A stretch of DNA of 42,586 nucleotides from Lingula anatina (taxonomy: Eukaryota; Brachiopoda; Lingulata; Lingulida; Lingulidae). Positions 31,227 through 41,699 of the stretch are shown in pieces. The DNA is taken from positions 136,512 to 179,097 of the forward strand of contig NW_019775539.1 in NCBI RefSeq assembly GCF_001039355.2. The letters are read 5' to 3'. Position 1 is the first letter of the stretch. Each line of letters starts with the position of its first letter. Made by a program: the position numbers and the translations under genes. The notes under the pieces were generated by a model, which saw nothing but the letters and a program-made list of their open reading frames with translations, made no database searches and was not told the origin of the DNA.

Positions 31227-32692
31227 TAAAGCCCATACTGGTTGTGCCTATAATTCGCGCGACAATCCGTACGCGTATTCTCCATGTACGTATTTACTCT
31301 GTACTCACGCCCCCTGCGAGACAATGGGTTGTTTTGATAAACGACAAAAGCCTGTGCGGGTACCAAACAATAGCGACGTGAACTCATACAGAGCCTAAGC
31401 GCACAGGGGGAGGAGCGCATATGTAAATTATTGTACGGGCGACCCTTGGAGACGGGAGTTCGTCCTCGCCAAGCGCGACGGGAAGTAAATTGATGCGCGC
31501 TATAATCCGACTTAATTAACAGCTTTCAACTTGGCAGTATTGCACCTTGCTCTAGGCTGAATGTCGACCTGCCGTCTCGTTGTTTTGTTTGCTTCTTACA
31601 ATCAGGGGAATGGGCCTCTGCTATTTAATACATTTGGAGGATTTTTTTGTAGTTTTGGTGAATTTCTCGAGCGATCAGTCTGTGGCCCATACCAATTAAC
31701 TCTTCCGATCTTGGCAGAAGTCTCCCTAATTTTGGACGTATCTACCGATCTCCCTTTTGTCTCGATACATCACACTTTTCTCTTTGTCCTTACGTTTGGA
31801 AACTTCTCAGGTTAAGTGATAGGGGTATAGATAGCACTAAACAATAAAAAGAAAATACCAACGACAAAGCCGTGCCAGGTCTTCGTGTGAGTAACATCCA
31901 AAACACTGTACATGTATGTTGTTTTCGTGGAGACGAAGCTGGTTTCGAAAGGAACCTAAATAGCGATAATTAAAACCACAGCTGGGTAAGCTACCTGGAC
32001 ATTGTAATAAGTGATAGATACAATACAAGTCGCCGAACTTGAAATACAACGAGCGTATTGTCGAGCCACAGGTTGAGTAATTTTCGGGTACAGCTCGGTG
32101 GCGAGTGTTGTATCTAGCTTAAACCACAGCCTCTCATCGGTTAATGCAATGTCCTCGCGATATATTACTGAATGCCAGCTGAGCGGTGGAAAATTAATTC
32201 CATGCAAAAATTCTTGTTGGGCATTAGAAAAAATGATCCAAAATGACTTACGGGTGTGTCAATTTGCCTAACGGCAAGGGCTTAAGTGTTGGTGCAAGAT
32301 CGGTCACATAACTGCATTCGCTTACTGCAACTCCTTGAATTATGAAATAGATTAATAAAAAAAAAAGATCTTTAACTGATACGTGTGCAAATGCTGTGGA
32401 GGAGAGTTCGCCCAAACAAATCATTAAGGGTAAATGGCATTTGATTAGCCTTTGTCGTGAACACAATAACATCATGTATGAAGTAAGTCCAAATTAACAA
32501 AGTTTTAATTTTTTTCAATTTGCTTCATGTATTATAACAAGAATAATTATCAATGTTGTTTTCATGTGTACATGTACGTCCTAGGGATGGATGGTGGAAG
32601 TAAAAAGACTGTCATACTTTTTTTGATATCCCGCTTGTCGGCGGTGGAAATTACAATACAACGCTTTGTTTGCTGGTTAATGATCGCATTAA
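31227..32692 (+). repeat. 1.46-kb direct repeat, copy A
   Basis: Starts near TACTGGTTGTGCCTATAATTCGCG and ends ..GGTTAATGATCGCATTAA. Nearly identical to 33332-34790; differences are scattered substitutions and small indels. Contains no gene I recognise; open frames differ between copies by frameshifts. Confidence 0.95.
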
Positions 32693-33331
32693 AGGTATAC
32701 TGTGATGAAAAAACGGGTTAAAACTATCCATTAGGTGCCCAAAAGTCATTTTTGAGTAATGAAAAAAAAGTTCTTACGTTTATTTAGTTTTTAAAGACGA
32801 TTTTATGCAGGTGTGAATGTAGTTTACGATACNCTTAAATGCGACTGTAGTTATCTCTCGAACAAGCTTAAAACATGCCCATACGATTACTGTGTCTGCG
32901 GCTGCCATGCAGAAACGCCATGTCAAACATATTTTGCTACAGTTACAATCAGTGTATACTAGCGACTTGTTTTAGATCACTGAAACAAGAATGCATGCAT
33001 GCGATACCTGGGGGGATACAATCAAGTATGCAACTGATCTATTAATTGTGATTGCACAGTACATGTAACTAGACCTTTGTTCTAACTCAGTAGTTTGGAA
33101 TAGGATGCTTAGACAAAAATCTTCTATTCAACTCGCTTAGACCTAGGTCGTGATGCTGTTATCACCCGAGGAAACACCTTCACTGAACCCCCTACCGGAA
33201 GTCCCCCTAGCTAAAACAAAAAAATGCCCCTTGAAACTGTCCATTTGTTAATCGTCAAATGATATGTGATTTCATTGAACGTCTTTGATCGAAAGCTTTT
33301 AAGTGACAATAACCTTGTGCTGAATATTTAT
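32693..33331. other. Unique spacer between the two 1.46-kb repeats
   Basis: 639 bp including one ambiguous base (32833). No ORF of note and no primer-binding or polypurine tract that would support an LTR element. Confidence 0.6.
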
Positions 33332-34790
33332 TAAAGCGTACTGGTTGTGCCTATAATTCGCGCGACAATCCGCGTATACTCCATGTACGTATTTTCTCTG
33401 TACTCACGCCCCCTGAGAGACAATGGGTTGTTTTGATAAACTACAAAAGCCTGTGCGGGTAGCAAACAATAGCGACGTGGACTCATACAGGGCCTAAGCG
33501 CACAGGGGGAGGAGCGCATATGTAAATTATTGTACGGGTGATCCTTGGAGACCGGAGTTCGTCCTCGCCAAGCACGGCAGGGTGTTAATTGATGCGCGCT
33601 ATAATCCCACTTAATTAAAAGCTTTCAACTTGGCAGTATTGCACCTTGCTCTAGGCTGAATGTCGACCTGCCGTCTCGTTGTTTTGTTTGCCTCTTACAA
33701 TCAGGGGAATGGGCCTCTGCTATTTAATACATTTAAAGGATTTTTTAGTAGTTTTGGTGAATTTCTCGCACGATCAGTCAGTGGCCCATACCAATTAACT
33801 CTTCCGATCTTGGCAGGAGTCTCCCTAATTTTGGACGTATCTACCGATCCCTTTTGTCTCGATACATCACACTTTTCTCTTTGTCCTTACGTTTGGAAAC
33901 TTCTCAGGTTAAGTGATAGGGGTATAGATAGCACTAAACAATAAAAAGAAAATACCAACGACAAAGCCGTGCCAGGTCTTCGTGTAAGTACCATCCAAAA
34001 CACTGTACATGTATGTTGTTTTCGTGGAGACGAAGCTGGTTTCGAAAGGAACCTAAATAGCGATTTTAAAACCACAGCTGGGTAAGCTACCTGGACATTG
34101 TAATAAGTGATAGATACAATACAAGTCGCCGAGCCGAACGTGAAATTTAACGAGCGTATTGTCGAGCCACAGGTTGAGTAATTTTCGGGTACAGCTCGGT
34201 GGCGAGTGTTGTATCTAGCTTAAACCACAGCCTCTCATCGGTTAGTGCAATGTCCTCGCAAAATATTACTGAATGCCAGCTGAGCGGTGGAAAACTAATT
34301 CCATGCAAAAATTCTTGTTGGGCATTAGAAAAAATTATCAAAAATGACTTACGAGTGTGTCAATTTGCCTAACGGCAAGGGCTTAAGTGTTTGTGCAAGA
34401 TCGGTCACATAACTGCATTCGCTTACTGCAACTCCTTGAATTATGAAATAGATTAATTAAAAGAAGATCTTTAATTTATACGTGTGCAAATGCTGTGGAC
34501 GGGAGTTCGCCCAAACAAATCATTAAGGGTAAATGGCATTTGATTAGCCTTTGTCGTGAACACAATAACATCATGTATCAAGTAAGTCCAAATTAAAAAA
34601 GTTTTAATTTTTTTCAATTTACTTCATGTATTATAACAAGAATAATTATCAATGTTGTTTTCATGTGTACATGTACGTCCTAGGGATGGGTGGTGGAAGT
34701 AAAAGACTGTCATACTTTTTTTGATATCCCGCTTGTCGGCGGTGGAAATTACAATACAACGCTTCGTTTGCTGGTTAATGATCGCATTAA
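33332..34790 (+). repeat. 1.46-kb direct repeat, copy B
   Basis: Second copy of 31227-32692, same orientation, 2.1 kb further on. For example, the 31561 frame (starting MSTCRLVVLFASYNQGNG) recurs at 33660 but is shifted by a 2-bp deletion, so the frame is not under protein selection. Confidence 0.95.
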
Positions 34791-35345
34791 GTGGTGGCCG
34801 ATTTCGCACCTTTTACATTTCATTCAATGGCAGTTACAACTGGTAGTCGCCCCTTTGTTTCGGTGTCCAGTGTTACCTAATGACTGGGTTGTAATTGACC
34901 TTCATATTAAAAACTATTCCATTTTTTGTCTAGGTCTACTAGTATACATCCCAAGAGCGTTCTCAGGCAGCAATTGTTAATCATTAAACAATAGCGATAA
35001 AGCATCGGTTTCGACAAATTTCAATCTTTTGGGCCATCAACAGTGCCTAAATATTCAAGAGCAGCAGTAAACTAAAGTAAAATAAAGTTATAACTTCTTG
35101 GGGTGAATCAAAATTTTCTCAATTAGGTGCTGGTAGGCTAATGAAAGACTAGGAAATAATCGTTTATTGCATGGAGAATTTAATCCTGTGCAACCTTCTA
35201 CAAAATGAATATTTTTCACTACTGCATGGCTCGTTATTCATAAAGAATGTTTTTAACGTTTTATAAGGTTTTTGACAGATAAATAATTTCACCAAAGAAT
35301 CTGCTCTCCGTTATTTGTTTTATTTAGATTTGATTCATTTTATTT
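34791..35345. other. Intergenic, nothing recognised
   Basis: AT-rich DNA with no exon and no repeat relation that I could see. Confidence 0.5.
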
Positions 35346-35346
35346 A

Positions 35347-35685
35347 GGAGAAGTAAACAGATAAAAGTGCAGCGAAAAGAAATACAGGTAGAGGAAAGAG
35401 GAAACTATCAAGAAAAAGTGATGGGAATCCTTAATATTAAAAACATTTACGGGAAATAAGATTGATGTCCTTATCTCCCCTCTTTTTCTACCAAGCCCGC
35501 TTGCTCAAACGATTCATTCCTACTTCGGGGAAAACAAGTGATAAAATGCAGTAAATGTAGAAAAGAAGGACACGAACAAGAGAAGAGGGACGGGAGTCTT
35601 TAATATCAAAATATTTACGGGAAAAAAGTATGTGAGAGTGATCTTTATCTTCCGTCTTTCTCTGCCAGGTCGTCTTCTCCAATGC
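35347..35685 (+). repeat. Diverged ~180-bp tandem duplication
   Basis: 35347-35500 and 35527-35685 share, in order, GATAAAA-TGCAG, GAAAAG, AGAGGAA/AGAGGGA, GGGA-TC-TTAATAT-AAA, ATTTACGGGAAA and TTATCT-CC. Identity is clearly below that of the 1.46-kb repeat, so it is older. Non-coding. Confidence 0.75.
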
Positions 35686-35689
35686 AGGT

Positions 35690-38448
35690 GCTCTCTGCTA
35701 GTTTTAAAAATATCTTTCTGCATAGACAGCTTGACGAATGGTGATTGAATAATTTCCAGATAAAATATTTAAATACTGTGGCAAGAAAAGGAGACGACGN
35801 ATTCATTTGAAAAGAGCATCTTGCTTGTACAAAGAAGCAATGAATTAGAATGTTGTTATTACTGCAATTTTACAAAATTATATTTCTACGGTGAACCACT
35901 CCAGGACATAAATAGATCCCACTTACATGTAGTGCACAGCAGCTTGAGCGCTTTGTGGGGTATCAGCCTGCGACAAGCAAAGTTTAAATTTGTATGAATG
36001 TATTTTTAATGATATCCTTTTTCAAAAAGGCATCACTTTCACTTCTTCACGCGCACAGAGTCCTTTTTCGCATGGCTTAATTGCTGTCGACCTGCCTCCC
36101 TCTACATATAAAATTCAAGATGGCGCACGTGCAGTGACAGGTCCGCATGGCTTGACAGAATAAGTTGACCGAATAATACGCGAAAAACTTTAAATGAGAT
36201 CACCATATAATGTCACGGTAAAAGACGTTAAAGAAGCCAATATACAGATAATCTTCACAACGTCTGAAGTAGTTTATTTAATTTTTGCTCATTACCTCAG
36301 ACGGCACGCTCCGTGGTTTGTGACCGACACTGCATTACGTCATTTTCAAATTAACGTTGCCCGTTATGGGGGAAAATTGTAGATAGCAGGACAAAAAACT
36401 CACAAGTAGAATAAATATTATATCTTTCAAACAAAACTTTGCAAAGTGAAGCAGAGCCCGTCAGCAAGGCAGGAGATAGGACATGTGTCAGCCTAGAGAA
36501 AGGAACAGTACCGGCAGATAAGCAACTATGTAATTACGTCGGCTTATGGCAAGCGGCAATTAACTCCCCGTCGACAATGAACAGGGTGAGAAGCCGCCTC
36601 CGATGGACAATCGGGGATTGATTTGCATATTAGCGAACATAGGGCGGGCTTGACGTCTTCTCATTTTCATTGCCATTGTGTTTTAATTATCTCGTCACCA
36701 TGTACCCGTACTGCTAAACGACAGACAACTTATAAATATCATCTGTGTTACTGTGTAAATGACCACATCTAGTTAAAATATAACGATGTCGGTGATTTAA
36801 TCCATCCAACATATCTAAATTTGTTCTTTTAAAACCAGTGTCAGGTTAACACCAAATCAAAGCAAGCCTTGATGACTGGTTTTGTTTAAAATGTTGTAAA
36901 TTAAGTAAAGCTAAATAAAGCCTGTTTCTAGTTCACAGTGTTTATCCCAGCTACATATACTACAGGGGTATAACAAGACTCCGCAGCGAATTTACTTTCA
37001 CAATACTCTGTGCTTCAAGTTTCCTAGAGTCCCGTTTAATACAATAACATCGAAAAGTATAGCCTAAGTGTAATATAATTATGAGGCCGTGTATGGAAGA
37101 TTTTACATTTCAGAAATTAAAGAATTTAAACATGCTACATGTAGGTTCGTGCACATCACTTAAGTCATTTCACAAAAATTGCACCTAATTGTTTAGATTA
37201 ACCTCTACTTTTATCGATCTCAACGCCTTGTCTGATCCACCTGAAAGAAATATAGTGAACATGAGGCAAACTAACACGTTTACATGTATGCGAAGGGGGT
37301 ATACTTCAATATTGATTGCAAACAATATCAAGAGCGATTCAACACCGTTGCCTGTCTTTCACACGTTTACACGAACACACGAAGGTCGCGTCGCGATATC
37401 TATCTCTCTCTTTCAAACAAGGGCTGACCCGAAGTAAGCTTTCTAAACTAATTTCCTTTTGATTGTGTATTGTAATTACTCCACTTGCTCGCCTCCATTG
37501 TCTTGTAAAAGTGACAAAGAATGTTTTGTTTTCACACTCGAGTTGATAGAACTTTACACAACTCCTTTCCCTTGTTACATAATGTCTTTATCAAGGTTAT
37601 AATCAGTGTGAAGAGGGTGTCTGGCCTCACCTAAAAAGGCAGTTGATTTTCATACTGGTTGTTGCTTAACTCATGCTAACCCACTCTGTACAAATAATTA
37701 TGGTTTCAATAAATCGACAAAATTATGACATTTATGAACAGTGTGTATCAAACGTTTTGATACGATTGAAATAAATGGACAAGAAGGATTACGGTATTAG
37801 TTTCTATTTACCTTTGGCGTTAACTTCGCCCTGCTATATAAATGAACAAATGTTGCAGATTGTAACAAAAAATTTATTATTGTGTTTTAATGACATATGC
37901 TTAACATATTTGATAGTGAAACACTACTCGGCTTTAATGAATCACCAGACGTTAACTATGTCTCCCCCTCCCATGCCTCCCGAAAAAACTGCTTCTTTTA
38001 AATTCGAAATGAATTGTTTTTAAGACAAAGAAGTTCCCTTTTACGTTTCGGTCATTGTACAGCACGTTGTAATTGGTATTTAAAAAAGTTAATTATTGTA
38101 CTCCGCTTTTCAGTGTTCATCCTGGTGCTTTCATCGGGGATACCTCAGGTTGAGGTACGATTACGTCGGTAGCCTAAATCCATATTTTACTGGAATATTT
38201 TTAAGTACACGTAAAGCTTTGTGAAGTCCCTATTGTCACACATCATAGATAGGGCCTACTGAATTTTGTCTTGAATGAAAAAAATACCCACAACTTATCG
38301 TTTTGTGCTAAAACCTTTCATACTTTGGACCGAGGTTTGATATACAGTGTACTGTAGCTATAATGACATTCCTCAGCATCTAAATGAGAAACGAGGATGT
38401 TTTCCTGTAAAAGCAGCAGCGGCGGTTTAAATGATCGCTATCTCGGTT

Positions 38449-38486
<38 letters not shown>

Positions 38487-39960
38487 AGCGCAACATAGAA
38501 AGTGTTTAGGGAGAAAGTCACACAAAGACCGACGTTGTTTTGTCTTCACATTTACTCTTCCTTTTTTACTGCAATTACTATCGTCAATTCATGAAACCGA
38601 TAAAGCAAATAAGTGACGACACATTGAATATAGTCATAAGGTGCATTTTGCTGAGTGTTTACAAGATCTAGCCACACATTTTATCGCCACGCGTTCTAGT
38701 CTGATAAAAAAGGGGGCGTTTATGCTGAATCGGAGAATTAGGAGATATGTCACTAAATGGGAAGATTCTCGAGGAGACCGATAGTGTTGAAAGGTCTGAA
38801 TAATTTTGTTTAAATGTGAAGGCTAGCTTAGATTATCCTACAATGGATGGTATCATAATTGCCTAATATCTTCAGTGTGTGCAACAAGTGGCGCAACAAA
38901 TGATAATAAAAACATCAGGAAGAAAGCGGAAAAGAATATTTTGAAATTTAAACAGTCACTCATGGCTTTGAATCTGACATCGAATTTAGCCCAAAATATA
39001 AGTAAATTCAGAATTATTAGCTAAAACGTAAATTGACATCTTCCCTAATTTGTCAGATAAAAAAAAAATGCCGGTGATCAAAGCGCAGGATATGCTTTCC
39101 TGAAGGTAGCGGCCACGAACGGCGACGGTGTTTTTCTGAACAATTTACCAGTGAAACTGTATTAGTTACGAAAAGCCTCCTTTTCAACAGGCGTGTTCTA
39201 TTAATTAATTCATGTCACAGAGTAAATTTATAAAGGCAAAATTTCATTCAAGGAACTAGTTCCAAGAAATAAACGGGAGCAAAATATAAGTCAGCACACA
39301 TATAGACCATACAACAATGAGTCTATATTTAGAGCATAATCCCTCCTGTTATGGGCCATCACCTTTTTTCACCGCGAGCCCCTTTAATTAATGTATTGTA
39401 GTACTTATTCTACCCATTTCATTTGATATCTCTGTTTCTTTCCCTTCCCCTTTCTCTTGTTAGAAGGAGGTTAAATAATTAAGCACTCAAAATCTGCATC
39501 ACCAATCTTCAGAAAAGAATAAATGAATGAACCACTGGGCTGGTCCACAACGTCCGACACAGCAGAATGAATCAAATAACAGCTTTCACAGATTCAACTG
39601 CAGTTAGCTATATAGTGTCACTACAAATATAATCCACTGCACGCGCGAAGCTGTTGAACAAAAGGATAGTTCGCCACGGGAGACCGTTTGTTTACATAAG
39701 TACTCTAAGGGGGAGTGCCTACCCAGGCGACCAGGGGATTAGGCTAGTCACTATATTCCGTCAAAAATCGTTTGGCGACCCTATAATTATCACACTCCCT
39801 CTATTATCTGTCGTTATAATCGCATCTAATCTTCTTTTGGTTGACGGAATAAATGCACACATCCATAATATTAGGACGGTACAACGTTTTTCTGTTGTTC
39901 AGTACATATGTGATTATCCAAATGCGAAATGTTTGCGCAAATAACCAATTTAAGGGCATA
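35690..39960. other. 4.3-kb region without exons; possible regulatory DNA
   Basis: No coding exon recognised on either strand; open frames are short and family-less. It contains one ambiguous base (35800), a T tract (about 38452-38485) and clusters of developmental-factor-like motifs: TATAAA (36107) with AAGATGGCG and CACGTG (36117-36131), ATTTGCAT (36621), CCATTGTG and TAATTA (36673-36689), TAATTA and CCATTGTC (37473-37502), and ATCAAAG (about 39078). These are motif resemblances only. Confidence 0.35.
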
Positions 39961-39973
39961 TTCCCATAGATTT

Positions 39974-40165
39974 TAGATCGATCTAGCCCCGTGGGGAGTC
40001 TCACTAGATTACTGTCAGATAATCCGGCTTAAATGTCCGTCCCGCCTACTACAAGCTGTAAGGGGGTAATTAACTTTCGTGCCCGCTTGGCTGACAGCTA
40101 TTTAGCGTGAACCCACAGGGAGTTAGGTCGATCTAGTTTGGATCGATCTAATCTCTGGGAATGGG
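39974..40165. mobile_element. MITE of the GATCGATCTA-end family, beside the kinase exon
   Basis: Left end AGATCGATCTAGCCCCGTGGGGAGTCTCACTAG; right arm TAGCGTGAACCCACAGGGAGTTAGGTCGATCTAG is its imperfect inverted repeat. A further GGATCGATCTAATC follows. It ends about 50 bp before the kinase exon at 40214. Confidence 0.75.
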
Positions 40166-40213
40166 GTCTAAGATGCAATGCTCCTTTTTGAAATAACCCT
40201 TTCATGTCATCAG

Positions 40214-41699
40214 GTAACTGCTAAAGATGAAATTCGACTTGCTGATGTTGGGCTGACAAAACTGCAGAGTGACATCACTGGTACACAATGTGGAACATTG
40301 GTTTATATGGCACCAGAAATCCTGAGGAAGGAAAAGTACGGGGCACCTGCAGATATGTACACTGTTGGGGTCATGATTTGGGAAATGTGGTACGGAAAAC
40401 GCATCTACAACCTACCTTGCTTCGAGAGCTTTGAAAATATATCAGATATTTTGGAGGTGAGTTATGAAATTATTACACAGAATGAGTAGATGTTAATTCA
40501 GTGCAAACTGAATATCATTCAAAAAAAGTATATCGACTAAAACCATTTACATCATAAAATTCATCGTACAAAAGGGGGAAATGTTCTCACTCGGGTTTAA
40601 GAGTCGGTATCCACTGGAAGCCACCTTTACAATGTAATATATTGGGCAGAGATGGTAATAACCTTATTCTGAATCTCATGGTGACTACCGTCAATGTATT
40701 CATTTACAAGTGCATGGATTTTGCCAGATTTTTTGGATTTTTAGTCTTCGTTTGATCGTTTTATTTCATATGGTCTAAATGAGAAATGAAAAGTGAGCGA
40801 TAAGAAAACGCAAGCTAAGTTTTCAAGCACTTCAGTTTTACAACCTTCACTCATTCATTTAAATATTTGGGTTTCAAATACATGGATTTACCCTTCTCAA
40901 TCTTCCATAGGCCAATAAACCATTTTAACCCAATATTGATCCACACTAAAAAAACTTGTCTAAACTCAAGCACGAAAAAAAATTAATCGGGATTAAGAAA
41001 GCCATGTTTGTAAACCATCATTATTAGTATCCTCTACCAGGGCCACAGATTGATTTTTCACACGGTATTCACAGATAAGTTTTAGGATAAATAGACGGCT
41101 ATTTTACTATCTCTGAATCTGCCCTGAAACCGCCAGGTTAATTACATGACTGGTAATTCTATGCATAACAGCTCAGGCACTGCCACTTAACGGGCCCAAG
41201 CCAAGTCCCCTTGACAGCAATCTAGACAGTTAATTGCTCAGATTTTAATCACTTTTTTTTTGACAAATAAATATAACCCCTAAATGGCTTGTTACTAAAG
41301 ATTGAAGTTAATTGACAAATTTCCTGCAGTAGCTCCCCACAGAGTGGGCACAATGTCATCTTTGCGCATGCATATTTAATTGCTTCCGTCTGGCCAAAAG
41401 TTACAGGGAGGCTTTTGGAAAATTTGCCCTTAATATCTGCCACCCTGCTAGAAGATAATAATTTAACACATTTTCCCATTGTTAATATTTTATATTGTGA
41501 GGAAAGGTTAAACATTTATTTTCATTTCCAGCTTGATTGGGCATCACTTATTACCCTTGAGGGTTTTACACCGCCGCCTCCTATATGGTGCAAGAATTTA
41601 GAAAAACTGCTTTCCCCCACTCCATCTGAAAGACCAACCGCAAGCAAAATGGAGAAATTCCTCGAAGAGGAAACCCGCAAAAGATTCCATTATAAGTAA
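40214..41699 (+). CDS. Protein kinase, last two exons (C-terminal half of the kinase domain)
   Basis: Exons 40214-40456 and 41532-41699 (TAA at 41697-41699) join in frame to 136 residues. The reading starts VTAKDEIRLADVGLTKL, so DFG is replaced by DVG. It continues through TQCGTLVYMAPEIL (activation-segment end and APE) and YGAPADMYTVGVMIWEMWYGK (subdomain IX Asp). It ends with a C-lobe (PPPPIWCKNLEKLLSPTPSERPTASKMEKFL, given in part) with the conserved Arg of ERP. The N-lobe and HRDLKxxN are not in the sequence to the left, where the nearest recognisable gene is the galactosyltransferase. The Gly-Thr-Leu-x-Tyr-Met-Ala-Pro-Glu pattern fits a Ser/Thr or TKL-like kinase. I do not recognise the family. 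Activity cannot be judged without the other half. Confidence 0.8.
40457..41531 (+). other. Kinase intron
   Basis: 1.07-kb intron. The part 41220-41420 has unusually complex, non-repetitive sequence with homeodomain/POU-like words (GTTAATTGACAAAT, GCGCATGCATATTTAATTG). No exon seen. Confidence 0.5.

Noticed and set aside
31561-33944. Frames starting MSTCRLVVLFASYNQGNG in both 1.46-kb repeats
   Set aside because: A 2-bp deletion shifts one copy, and there is no family resemblance, so no sign of protein selection.
31227-34790. LTR retrotransposon with 1.46-kb LTRs
   Set aside because: The 640-bp interior has no gag/pol, primer-binding site or polypurine tract, and the repeats lack TG..CA ends.
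36194-37437. Short frames at 36194, 36439 and 37189 as kinase 5' exons
   Set aside because: None contains a glycine loop, the VAxK lysine or HRDLK, nor splice sites in a matching phase.
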